64,000 nucleotides of DNA. It comes from Epiperipatus broadwayi. Taxonomy: Eukaryota; Onychophora; Udeonychophora; Euonychophora; Peripatidae. This document shows, piece after piece, positions 1 to 11,600 of this stretch (positions are counted from its first letter, which is position 1; each line of letters starts with the position of its first letter). Below the pieces are notes generated by a model, which had not been told where the DNA came from, searched no databases, and saw only the letters and a list, made by a program, of their open reading frames with translations. The DNA lies in assembly GCA_028023455.1 (NCBI GenBank), contig JAQFVV010006838.1, positions 1 through 64,000 on the forward strand, read 5' to 3'. The translations under genes and the position numbers were made by a program.

Positions 1-1647
1 TTTAAGATTAAATATACTTCTTTATTTATATTTTGTGCAAACAATCATATACTTAGTTTAATGACTGTAAACATACCCTGTGAACTCATGTAATGATGTA
101 GAGAAAACAAAACTCAGACACAAGTTTTAATAAACGAATTTTAGAATTTGATTAACAACAATCAAAATTAAGATAAAACAAACAAATCTATTTACATTTA
201 TTTACAAGGGATATCCTCCTTTCTTTTAACATTACAATAGTTAAATTATACATTTTTAGATTTCTTTATAGTTGATTAAAATTATTATACCTTTTATAAG
301 TTATTTATTTATTTCTAATTAGGTTTATTATATTACTTAGTTTAACTATTATATGGGTAATACTATTCTTTACCTTTAATATTAAAAATTACAGTATTAT
401 AAGTTATATATGTGGGTAAACATCATTTATAAACATTATAAATTTACAATCAATATGGTTTTTCCTCTAAAAAAATATACATTCTTTTGTAACTTGATAT
501 AAGTCACTTTGCATCTTGTTCAAATATTATTACTACCTATTACGTTTGTTATCTAATGCTCGTAAACTCTAATACATTTTTTTTTATAAGCCATACTCAT
601 GTCTAATGCCATAACACGAGTTTAATTATCACCTGTTTCAGTTTCACATATATTATAATTATCGAATGTTATTACATTCTTTAAATATGCAATACTTATA
701 TTTTTAAATATAAACAACAATAAGAAAACGTTAAATCATTTTTTAATATTTTTGTATATTTCTACTTAGATATATTTTTATAAAGTTATAGTTCATTTCT
801 TGAAAAATTAACATAATTCTCTGACTCCTTCCTTTCTTAGGATATCTGCATCTTTCTTTCAATAATCATAATCTACTCTTTGTTAATACTTAACTATTCT
901 TATTTCAAATAACAGCATGACATACATTCTAAAATTATCTAATGTTTCTTTTCAATAGACTTATCAAATAATGATGTAGTTGCAAGAAATACAGATAAAG
1001 ATAGCGAAAGATGTATAGGATATTGGGAAGATAGATAGATAACTTATCAAAATATATACTTCAAAATGTATGGAACAGTGTGAAGAGGGCCGTACATTCC
1101 TTGTCTAATAACCCTGACGATAAGCATGATGTGGCAGCTATTTATTCAGCTTTACCAAACATCTAATTCACAAGAAAGATAAAATAACACTGTCCATGAC
1201 AACATGTGTAACAGTCGTAGGGCTTTGTTAACTACGCTGATTACCATTTAAAACTACTTATAATTCTATTCCCTGTAGCATCCTAGTTTTAAATACATCA
1301 TCTTGGTTTCCGAATCTCCACGTACTACCAAGTCACTACCCATACTATCTCTCAAGATTTTCACTGTATCTAACATCGATAAAACTAACTACCTTTTAAA
1401 ACAATAAACAAAATTCACTAATATAAAAACATTCCCCTATTCCATAAGAACAATTTGTCTTGCTTTATTACTCTGTAGGTTCGACATCTACGTTTTATTA
1501 AAATAACACTTAAATATCCCAATCAGAAAATTAACAGAAAATATGACATAATCATTGGTTATATTGAACTATATTAATAACATATTAAATGATTATCGTA
1601 TGCATATCTTTAAAAAATCTAATTACATCTCATAGTGTTATTGCTAT
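1..1647. other. AT-rich stretch, no gene seen
   Basis: No open frame of convincing length or recognisable protein similarity is visible on either strand. A less AT-rich patch near 1080-1340 stands out from its surroundings and may be an old transposon fragment, but I could not assign it. Confidence 0.5.
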
Positions 1648-1940
1648 TGATGATAAGGCTATGAATAGGAAAGATGCGTGTTACAAAATCTCTAAGAAAT
1701 GGATCATTCAGCACTGACGCATTTACTTTCAACTAATTTACATATATCAGCATATTTTAGCATATACCAACACGCTTATGCTTATTCTTTTGTTGCCCAT
1801 GATTATGAGAGCTAAGTTCTCTTGAAAGCGCTCGGGCATTATTCTTTAGATATTATAATTATTTTTAGTTTATAATATATTGTTATTTAATCCTGATGAA
1901 GCTCGGTTGTTGTGCGCAGTATTTGCGCATTAAAATTATA
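1648..1940 (+). repeat. Left terminal direct repeat (pLTR) of PLE-A
   Basis: Over about 265 bases, from GATGC near 1673 to AAAATTATA at 1940, this repeat differs from the right-hand repeat at 4222-4513 by only about nine substitutions or small indels. The upstream 25 bases are more loosely similar. It includes the ribozyme-like segment and a CCTGATGAAGCTCGG stretch. Its start resembles the sequence coding the C-terminus of the element's protein in the other copy, so the repeat probably begins within the end of the coding region. Confidence 0.75.
1792..1839 (+). ncRNA. Hammerhead-ribozyme-like fold, left pLTR (probably inactive)
   Basis: Read as a type I hammerhead, TGCCC (1794-1798) pairs with GGGCA (1834-1838) as stem I, GAGAG pairs with TTCTC as stem II, and GAAAGCGCTC supplies G12-A13-A14 followed by a loop-less three-pair stem III and a C at the cleavage position. 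The catalytic strand reads ATGATTA where the consensus is CTGANGA, so C3 and G8 are changed and self-cleavage is unlikely. Hammerheads with a very short stem III are known in terminal repeats of Penelope-like elements. The stem II base has an unpaired U/UU. The fold assignment is inference without a covariance-model score. Confidence 0.45.
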
Positions 1941-1995
1941 TACATGTATAGCAAGCACCTGAGTTTAATAATTTCTTTTTACAATTTTCGTTAGT

Positions 1996-4221
1996 ATGGA
2001 GCAAGCAAATAAAGATAAGAAAACATTAAAGGTTTGTATTTCTGTGTGTAAACTACAACAAAGACTCAATTTCTTGAAAAGATGCAGCTAATTTAAATAT
2101 TGCCGAACTTTTGTAATTTAAAAATAAACAAATCAATTTATAATCGATACAAGATTTGCAAACAAGTAAGTTTTTATCTGCTTAATTTGGTCAAAAGAGG
2201 ATGTCAGAGTGCTCTGAGGAAGCAGATTAAAAGGAAAAACAGAATGGTATTAATACCTCAGTATATTAGGAATAAATGCGATAAATTAATTATCATAATG
2301 CAAAAGAAATTTGAAAAAAAGTTGGCGTTTTTAGCTAATAAGCAAAATATCCAAATTGTAGAAAAGAGGAACAATGTTTTTGTTAATCTTACAGATAAAA
2401 CACCAAACGAGGAAATAATAGAGGTACTGGAACAAAGGCCCTAGATTCGTTGGTAGCAATTGAGTTTCCCGAAGTTTGAATTAATAGCTGATATTGAAGC
2501 GGATTTGAATAACAACCCAAATAAAGATATGTACGTAACGCAGATTGCCAAGACCATACACCACAATACACTCAAGATTAATACAAATAACTGGAATACA
2601 AAATTAGCGCACACTAAGAAATTTTTAGATACTGAACTAATAGTCTGCATGAAGGAAGATAAGGGCCAGAGATTTGTGCTTATGAGTAGAGAAGATTTTA
2701 ACTTCAAAGTTAACCAGCAAATTGAAAAACTGCAATTCAAAAGAATAGCTAGTTTCAATAATAACTTGAACAGGGACAAATTTATTACCTCTATTCTCAA
2801 GACACATTGTAACAAAGCTATATCAAAAACGGAGTATTATAAACTATATCCTTCTGCCACTATTCTTCCACGGATTTTTGCAAATGCAAAAATGCACAAA
2901 CCCAATGTTCCTTTACGCTTAATGCTGGATTTTGGGGATGTACATTATTTTAGCACAGCTAAATTAATAAATCGTTAGTTGATTGACAGTATTGGATTTG
3001 GAAGATATACTATCAAATCTTCATTTGAATTTGTAGCCAGAATTAAGGACAAAATTCTAAATCCAGAAACTAAAATTGCAGTGCTTGATGTCACTGAGCT
3101 ATACGGATCAATTAATAGAAATAGGTTCAATTTATAAAAAAGTGATTATGCCATAAACGCACAGGACTAAAAAGATATTAATAATAAATTTATTAAATGG
3201 CGTAAATATATTATGTAATATTCAATAATCAATGTTGCCAAATGATCCAGGATGGTTTGATGAATGCCTCCACGATGTAGAATTATCTTCAGTAAAAAAA
3301 GTAATGCATTGCCTGCTAAAAGTATTAATCCAACATAGCTCAAAGATTGTTAATTGTATACATTGGTGATACGCGGACGAATTTTTCCATCGCTACACTT
3401 TGTAAATAAATACTACATAAAATGAAAACGGCGTACACGCCGATAATATTGCAGCTGGGTATAACACAAGAAACGGTAAAACACCCAAATAAAACTGAAC
3501 ACTGATAGAAGGCTGCAAGAAGACTGAAGACTCAATCATACAACATTGAGCAAACCAACAGGCGTATGTATGAATATTCAACTCATACCAAACATTTTTT
3601 CCTTTTTATTCAGCAATGGTTTGCTACAATGCTTTTTCCAGATGAGAAAATTGTCAAAAACTTTGTAGATTTGAACTCGATCAAAAGAGGAACGCAACTT
3701 TGGCATGTAAACCGATGTTGATGATCGCTTTACTGCAAAGACACAATGAATTGATAGGAAGATGCGGACACGGCAGTAATCTAAGTAAATATAAATGTTA
3801 TTAAGCAGCAGAAAAATAATAGAAATACATAATTATTATATATTAATGCAATGCATAGAAATAACAGTGTTAATAAGAATTACAACTGAAGGAAAATACA
3901 ATCTTCAATGTTATAAATGAATTACTAATAACACTAAAGACAGGACCTAATAACACCTCTCAAACATATGAGAATATTTTATCTATATATAGTATTAATC
4001 ACATGAATCATACTTTAGAAACAAAGCAACTCTTTCGATAAGACACCATCTCATACAGATATTATTACAATAAGGCCTTAAGACCTTGTAATACCAACTC
4101 AATATTTAAAATACATCGCAATCAAGTGATGCAATGTGAACCTAAAAAATAAAAGAATAATTTCAGTATATAATAGAAATGATATGTAGAGAAAGCAAAT
4201 AAATATATTATATATTATTAC
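1996..4221 (+). pseudogene. Decayed Penelope-like polyprotein (RT plus GIY-YIG remnant)
   Basis: The family protein is a reverse transcriptase fused to a GIY-YIG endonuclease that primes synthesis at a nick. The reading starts at ATG 1996 (MEQANKDKKTLK), shifts frame near 2087, and continues as a basic N-terminal domain in the frame of 2100-2441 (ending LEQRP). At 2442-2460 two compensating shifts leave two TAG codons in frame. A continuous RT segment follows to a TAG at 2976 that replaces the Trp codon found in the sister copy (NRW). RT similarity resumes through an altered motif A (VLDVTELYGSINR, near 3080-3120) and then breaks up, with a degraded motif C near 3355-3375. After 3400 only short patches match. 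The copy cannot encode a working enzyme. Confidence 0.75.
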
Positions 4222-4513
4222 TAATGATAATATGCCAAAGAATAATAAAGATGCTGTTACAAAAACTTTAAGAAATGGATCATTTAGCACTGACGCATTT
4301 ACTTTCAACTAATTTACATATATCAGCATATTTTAGCATATTCCAACATGCTATGCTTATTCTTTGTTGCCCATGATTATGAGAGCTAAGTTCTCTTGAA
4401 AGCGCTCGGGCATTATTCTTTAGATATTATAATTATTTTTAGTTTATAATATATTGTTATTTAATCCTGATGAAGCTCGGTTGTTGTGCGCGTATTTGCG
4501 CATTAAAATTATA
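4222..4513 (+). repeat. Right terminal direct repeat (pLTR) of PLE-A
   Basis: This is the partner of the repeat at 1648-1940, in the same orientation and nearly identical from 4247 onward. It ends at the same ATTAAAATTATA boundary. The coding region merges into its left edge. Confidence 0.75.
4368..4415 (+). ncRNA. Hammerhead-ribozyme-like fold, right pLTR (probably inactive)
   Basis: The segment is base-for-base the same as the ribozyme-like fold in the left repeat, including TGCCC/GGGCA stem I, the GAAAGCGCTC segment and the same two core changes (ATGATTA for CTGANGA). Identical defects in both repeats suggest that they were already present in the copied template, or that one repeat was copied from the other. 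Confidence 0.45.
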
Positions 4514-7268
4514 ATAATTATAACAATAAAATTTTTGCATTACATTCATTCGATTCACAGCTGATCTAAATAAATAAAACATACATTATATTATTAATAA
4601 CCATAAAATATACCAAAATAATCTTTTACCTTCCTATTAGAGTTTGTAGTAGGTTTCTTTCTCCTCGAGCATCGCAAACATACAAAATTTCCATACACAT
4701 ACAATTTTATTTGAACATTCAAAATCAAAAAAAACAACATATTATTTTATATCATGTTATATTTCGAATTAATGTATTTGTTTCCCTATCGCTATCTAAA
4801 CTTAATGTTTAACTTAAATTAATAAAGAAAATAATTTAAACCATAATCACATATTTTTCCGGCGGTAAATCTTGATTAGTCCCATAATATTTATTATTTC
4901 TTCTTTTTCCGAATGTTCTTCTTTCTGATTATTAGAGTTTTAAAATAAATTAGTTCATTTAGTTAACTGTTTAGACAATCTTTAGTTTCAATGTTTAATT
5001 CAAAATTATTAAAAATATTTATTTAGTTATCCCACGAAGTTTTTTTAATGCATCTTTATTTCTAGCAGAACTACAAGTATTTAATCATTACGGTACCAAT
5101 TGCATTTTTCCATGGATCCAATATTTTATATTTATTTCTCTATAAGATTTTTTTTTCTTCTTTAGGCAAGTATTTTCCTTCGTAAATTTCACTTTTATTC
5201 ATTATTATTTTATATACAACATTTTCAATCTTTAACTATTTCTGGAGTATTTGCTCAGGTCATCTTAAAGAAAGCAATTCATAAAAATTCTTTTTATCCA
5301 TTTATTCTTACACGAATAATATTGATTTTTATTTTTCATTATATTCATTAACTTTGCGCACAATGTCCTTTCATTAATTTTACACGCACTAAAGCAGTTT
5401 TCGTAGTAATACGCTATACAAACTATATCAATGAACAACATTAACATTTTTGAAATATTACAAAATTTATAACTTGGTTTTAAGAATCCATCCATTTTTC
5501 ATTGAAAATTCAGATTATATTTTAATAGAATCCACTGGCAGGTAACTGTGGAGTTAGTGAAACATTATTATGAGAACTTCTTTTTTATAAATTTATTCTT
5601 AGATTCTCTTCGAAAGATTTTAAATTGTCAGTTAGTTTCTTTCAAAGATATTTATTAAAGTTATAATAAAATTGACTAATAAATTGAGGAAAGAAATAAA
5701 TTTTAAAGAGCTTAAAATTTTACCTCTGCTCTGGAGTCAACACATTTTTGTTCTCCTCGTTTATATAATTAGTTGGCGCGATTTTTATCGTCTGCCAAAA
5801 TCTATCTTTTTATTGGTCAATTCCTACTTGGATTCTATAAACAATTTCTAAAGTTTTAAAATCATGACATAATAGACTTAAATATTAACGTATTATTATT
5901 TTTTAAATTAATTATTATCTATTATAAATTTGAAACAACAATCAATAAAATGTATACTACTTATTTTTATTATGATGTGTGGCAATTCCATCCAGCTCTA
6001 TAATATATTATTTAAATATTTTAATTATTGGTATTAATTTTAAACTAGTGCTTATACATAAAATATTCCAGACAGTCACGTAGACATTTCCGGTGTTTAG
6101 TCTAGTTTTATCTGTATTAATAAATTTGCTAGTTATATCATTTAAAATGATTATATAAAATTTTGAAAAATAATTTAGAAAAATATAAAACTAGATGCAA
6201 TCCTCACCATCACAATACTTATTATTAAATATATTATATTAGTCTTTTTACTGTTTAATTATAGTTTATAATATTGAATACTATATAATATTAATTTTAA
6301 AATTTTTTAGTAATTGACCATTTATAATCATCATTGACCTATAGAAAAGCACAATATATATAAGCATTAACTGAGATAGAACCCATTTTATTTTATTTCA
6401 TATATTATCTGGAAGTGAGGATACACAAGATGAAGGTTAGAATATATATATATATATAAATTAAAGGAAAAGTAGAAATAAACATAGACAAAAGTTTTAG
6501 TAAATATTTTCTATATTTTCTGAAATAATAAAAAAAGAATTAAATAACTCTCAATTTAAAACAGAATTTTATTATAAATTAAAACATTTAAAAAGGTCTA
6601 AATAATTTATTATTATTCTGATTTTGAAATTTAAAAACAAGCAGGGTGTATTTTTGAAATTTTTTAATTAAAATGTATATAAAATATCTATTCTTTAACA
6701 ATTTGGCACAGAACAGTGTGTCAGTCTCACGTCGTAGCTGATTAGTTGAAATTTTATTTTCTTTTTTAAATTATGTAAAAACTATAAGCATGATATCTAC
6801 AGAAGTATGGATATTCGATCTGTTGTAAAAACATCTTTTAAATGCCATCTTTTTGATTGAAATCAGAACAAATTTGAATTTTTTATGAATTTTTTTTTAA
6901 ACAGGCAGATTTAATTTTTTTTCTATTTTACTCAATTTTCTAATTCACACAAAGTGATAAAGGCAGAAAATTGTAAACAGCCTGATTATATAGTGAAAAT
7001 GGATTAAAAATATGCAGGTCATTCGCATTCAATACCTATAATGGGATGTGAACGTAATCACAGAATAAATTTATTAATATAATTTATTTGTATAATTTAT
7101 TAATTTCCATTTATATTGGTGTGTGCATAATATATAAATAATATATTAAAATCATTTATGCTCTTTATTATACGGTATATAAATTATTATTATATATATA
7201 CAGTAATTTTGTCTTTGATATTAATAATTTATTATGTTTATTTGGTGTGTTTGTGTTTACTCTTACAT
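4514..7268. other. AT-rich stretch, no gene seen
   Basis: Runs of A, T and short TA repeats dominate (for example TATATATATA near 6443-6456). No open frame here shows codon structure or similarity that I recognise. Confidence 0.5.
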
Positions 7269-7428
7269 GTTGTATAACAAATAATGATTTACATATATAG
7301 AGCAGTGCAATGTAAATTTTAAAATCTGATAATCAAATGTACAGAAAAGTTGTATAACAAGTAATGATTTACATATATAGAGCAGTGCAATGTAAATTTC
7401 AAAACCTTATTATCAAATGTACAGAAAG
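7269..7428 (+). repeat. 80-bp tandem duplication
   Basis: Two adjacent copies of about 80 bases (7269-7348 and 7349-7428) both begin with GTTGTATAACAA and end with ATCAAATGTACAGAAA. They differ at a few positions, so this is a recent local duplication. No coding sense is apparent. Confidence 0.8.
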
Positions 7429-8507
7429 GTTGCAGGTGATAAAGCATTCACAAAATTTACTGGGCATAGTACCATGTGAAAATATAAACACTTAAAACCA
7501 ATAAAAGAGATTTCAAATGATGTTTGGGTAGTAATAGTCACAATGGTTATGCATATATGACATGGAATGGTATGCAGGCAAAGAATTATTCTGATTCTTG
7601 CCTATGCCTTGATCCTCATGCTGTGGAGTCAGTAGTTTTGCCACATCTTGCATCACATTATTTTCAAGTCTATAGCTAGCAAATAAGCTATATGCAAATA
7701 AATTATATCTTTGTGGGATGATAAATATAACAATAGTATCACTGGTGTGCATAAATAATATAAACATCACTGATGTACACAAAAGAAAATAAAATAAAGA
7801 GATGAAACTCATTTTATCAGTGATACAGACAGTAGCCTACAATTTCTGGTTTTAGATAGACAAAAAGCCAATTGTTAGGATGATAAATGCATACCTATCT
7901 TCTGGAAATGATTTGTTTTGTATCTTCTATTAGGATGAATCTTTTTCTTATAGACACCTTTGAAATTTGGTAACTTTTGGGGTATAAGATAAAAATGAAT
8001 TCATATGTGACTTGTTTTGGAGATTCTGAAGCTATGAATTATCTCAGGTAAGAAATATTATATATGGGTTGAAAGATAATTTTGTGAGGAATACAAAGAA
8101 ATTATCATTTAAGATGTAATTTAAACTTAGTTAATAATAAATTAGAAATTATGAACAAACAAAGTAATAATTATGTCAAATGTTGAAATTCCTTTTTCTT
8201 TATTTTTTAAATGATTATCACTATTTGTCTTAGACTTATTGGTTTCCTTTGTTTTTCTAGTTTCTATTAATGTAATTTTTTTTTTGCTCTAACATTATTA
8301 AAACTGAAGTTATTGTGAAAATTGTGTTTTATGTCAGTTTTTAAAAAAATTCAATATGGTGCCTGAAAACTGAACTAGTTAATTAATGCTTGTATGCATT
8401 TCTATTATCTATTTTAAAAATCTTTGATAAGATTTCCAAATGTAGCTTTTTAATTAAAAGTACTTTTGGAAGGATTTAAAATGTTTCCAATCAAAAAAGA
8501 TTAAAAA
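7429..8507. other. AT-rich stretch, no gene seen
   Basis: A 99-codon open frame on the minus strand (7513-7812) has a hydrophobic start but no recognisable similarity and no codon-level support, so I do not call it a gene. Confidence 0.45.
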
Positions 8508-8617
8508 GTCTTGCATTGGTGGTCGAGAAGTCAGCGTGACTGCCTTGCACTTGCAGGCAGTTGCCCAAGTTGGGGGTTTGCATCCCAGTCGATGCTATGA
8601 CACTTAAAAAAAGAGAG
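8508..8617 (+). mobile_element. tRNA-derived SINE, copy 1
   Basis: The body begins CTTGCATTGGTGGTCGAGA, which carries a tRNA-like A box, and has a degraded B box (GGGTTTGCATCCC), then a short 3' tail TATGACACTT and an A-rich end. It matches the copy at 27020-27119 along its whole length, apart from a small internal duplication in the anticodon region. GATTAAAAA occurs just upstream (8499-8507) and again at 8618, consistent with a target-site duplication. It is transcribed, if at all, by RNA polymerase III and has no protein. Confidence 0.65.
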
Positions 8618-11600
8618 ATTAAAAAACACAGTTTTTAAATTAGTGTTGTTGTCACCTCGGGTGATTCTATAAAAGGACTGATAAAAAATATCAGTTTAAG
8701 TTTTGGCTTGTAGTTTTTAAAAGAGTGGACCAGAAGAGTCTGGTTTTAATATTTTGAAAAGCAGTGATCAAGTAGGCCAGCTGCAAAGTTTGGATAGTAA
8801 TTTTTCTTGAAGACAGTTCTTGTCTTAATATTTTTGTGAAGCAGTTGGCTAGCAGAATTGATGTTTGGAGAGTTATGAAAATAAAAATAGTTCCCATAAA
8901 GATGCAGCTGAAGTCAAGTCAGTAGACCCAGCAGTGAACAGTCTACTAGTTCTACATACTGGAGTTTTGATTCACTTCAAGACTGGATCAATTAGTCTGT
9001 ACAAATGTGTTCTAGAAGACAGTTTACTAGCCTGAAGCTCATTAAGTCCTAGATAGAAGGGAGAATGCTAACATATCTGATTATACCTTCCTGATTATAA
9101 TAATCCTGGATTATACCTGTCTCACCAAGACCAACTCACAAAGAGAAGTACATATAAATATATATATACAATGGTGAATATAATGAGAATGAAATTTTAA
9201 ATAATTTCTTTGGTAAAAATGACATTTAAAAATCAATATATTTTAAAAGATAACAAGTAAATAATTTTGCTTGAATTAAATTAAAATCTAAAAGTAATAA
9301 TTAAATCATGGACAATTTATTTTGAAAAAAGAAAGAGAACATCAAAAATCTTTTTTTAGATTAATTTAAAAATGTAATTAATTAATTGAGAGTACCTTGT
9401 CATAAAAAAAATTTTTGAGTTACCTGTCAAAAAACTGACTTTATTTTTTTAAAAAAAGGAAAATACTTTTATTGACTGAAAAAGAGACTACTTAATAATA
9501 ATTCATATCATGTATATGTTTGTAGATACACATGTATGTGTAAATTTTATGTATAGTTTTCAAATGATATTTATTATGAAATATATTTTTAATAATTTTA
9601 TTTTGAGATTCAAACATGTTCATTTTATACTAAGCTACATGTCTGTGTGTAGTCTGGTTTTAAATAAACTTATTGGAACATATATGTAAATCAATATAAC
9701 TTGAACATTATTAATAATATATATGTAAATCACAATGTGATTTGTTATTATTGTATGTTAATCAAAATCAAAAAGCTTAATTGATATGCATAGCCTTATT
9801 CTAGACCTTAATATCTTTTTTACTGTTAATAAACTTGTGTTCAATTATAAAAATTATTCCAGTGGTTCTAAAAATTTTTAGAATATCTGTTTCCATCATC
9901 TCTTGGTCACATACAGTAATAGAGCTTATGTTCTCTGAGCTAGGTTTGAGCATGGACTTAATATATAAATGGGGGTGTATACTAGTGCTTTTGGGCATCC
10001 AGAGATGATCAATCATCATCCTGGTTGGCACAAAAGAGAATATACTTTAAAACCCATGCACTACATTTGATTTTAGTTTAGTCTTATTAGAAGTTAAGTT
10101 TATAGTTGGCCAATACAAGTCACCAGATCATTGATGATAATCAGCATGTTTTAATGTCCCAGCAGTATTGTTTTTCTGATTTATTGTGTATTCTTATGAA
10201 TGCATACTTAGTTTGTGCCTCCAAATTGTTTAAATAATTGCCCAAGCTGGCAAAGGCTCAATAATTAGCCTGGTCTACAGAAAACCCATTTCCAATCCAG
10301 TCACAAGATTGACTGTTGATTTATATTTTTTATTGTATTAATTTATTTGATTGTTAATCATTCATGATGATGGATGATTATTCATTTTGAGTATTACTTA
10401 TACTGATTTTTAATTTGACTTATTATAATGCTGGATAATGTCTAGTTAATCATAGTTGCTCTAAGGAGTAGCTGGCTGATCTCTCAGAGATTTTTTGCCC
10501 TCATGCTCTCTTTTAATATATAAAATTACTTAATATTTAATATCTACCTTACTTTAATATCTCTGAACTTTAATATCTTACTTTATTGCTTATATATTTT
10601 CTCTTTAATTGTTAAACATTACTTTAATATTTTTTCATAACACCCCAGAGATGACTACCTATCTTCCCATCCCATTACAATATATAACCTTTAATCATAG
10701 CGTTAAACAATCTATAAATTAAATCACAATTTATAATGCAGTTCCAATATTAGTTTTCTAGATAAACTGTACTATGGATTGGCACACAAAATCAAACTTA
10801 TTAATGATAATACTAAAAGTATCTAATTAGCTTGTTTTTTTAATTTGTCTTAAGAACTTAACAAAAATATACCCAGTTGCAAATAGTTCTAATAATAATT
10901 GCTAAAACTGCACAAGTAAATGATACTCTGTTTCTTTCATTAATCTATTGATTTATTCAACTTTTTTTTTTAAATTATGAGTGAAAAAATTTAAAGATCA
11001 TATATATCTGCAGCATATATACATTTGCTTACTAGATAGACATCATACATAAATATCAGTACTATATTAAGAAAACAAATACTTAAAAAGGGAAAAAAGG
11101 CTTTAAAAATACTCATATGGCTAGTTAGTAGGAAAATGAGTACAAAAGTTTCCATTCAGTTAACTAATTATTATTAGTAATATTATTTACTTTACTCAAC
11201 TGTGAATCAATTATGGAATCTTTAACACTTGATGATTTTGTCATTCTATTACTACACCACTCAACATAGAAAACAATGAATATTTGCTCGGTTTTACATA
11301 TACAGTTTTAACTATTAGTTATTTTTAAAATAGGCCAGTAAATCATGACCCTCACAGACCTATATATTAAATAAAGCCATTTCTAGATAACACACAAGAA
11401 AAGATTAATTTACTAGAAATAATAAATGTATGCTTTAATATATATAGTTTAGCCACAAACATTTATTAATTTCTTAAAGTGTATTATTTTTGTTTTCTAA
11501 TAATTAATTTCAAATTGAGTTTGAATATTTCTTTACTCTAATTAATTCACTCTCAGGGTCTATTTACATTATATTTAATAGTATTTAACCATTCTGTTAT

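Larger units (their letters stand above)
1648..4513 (+). mobile_element. Penelope-like retroelement copy A, with both terminal direct repeats
   Basis: A decayed protein-coding body lies between two direct repeats (about 1648-1940 and 4222-4513), the pseudo-LTR arrangement typical of Penelope-like elements. The coding body begins at an ATG at 1996 and can be followed through the N-terminal region, the reverse-transcriptase region and traces of the C-terminal region. The match to the better-preserved copy at 47.5-49.4 kb is clear for the RT and includes the NNTKD/TP junction (near 3930-3955) just before the endonuclease domain. Each repeat contains a hammerhead-like fold. The copy is complete in layout but dead, with several frameshifts and stops. 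No target duplication was resolved because the flanks are AT-rich. Confidence 0.8.

Noticed and set aside
7513-7812. 99-codon minus-strand open frame starting with a hydrophobic segment that looks like a signal peptide.
   Set aside because: AT-rich DNA yields such hydrophobic frames by chance. No similarity, no splice or promoter support.
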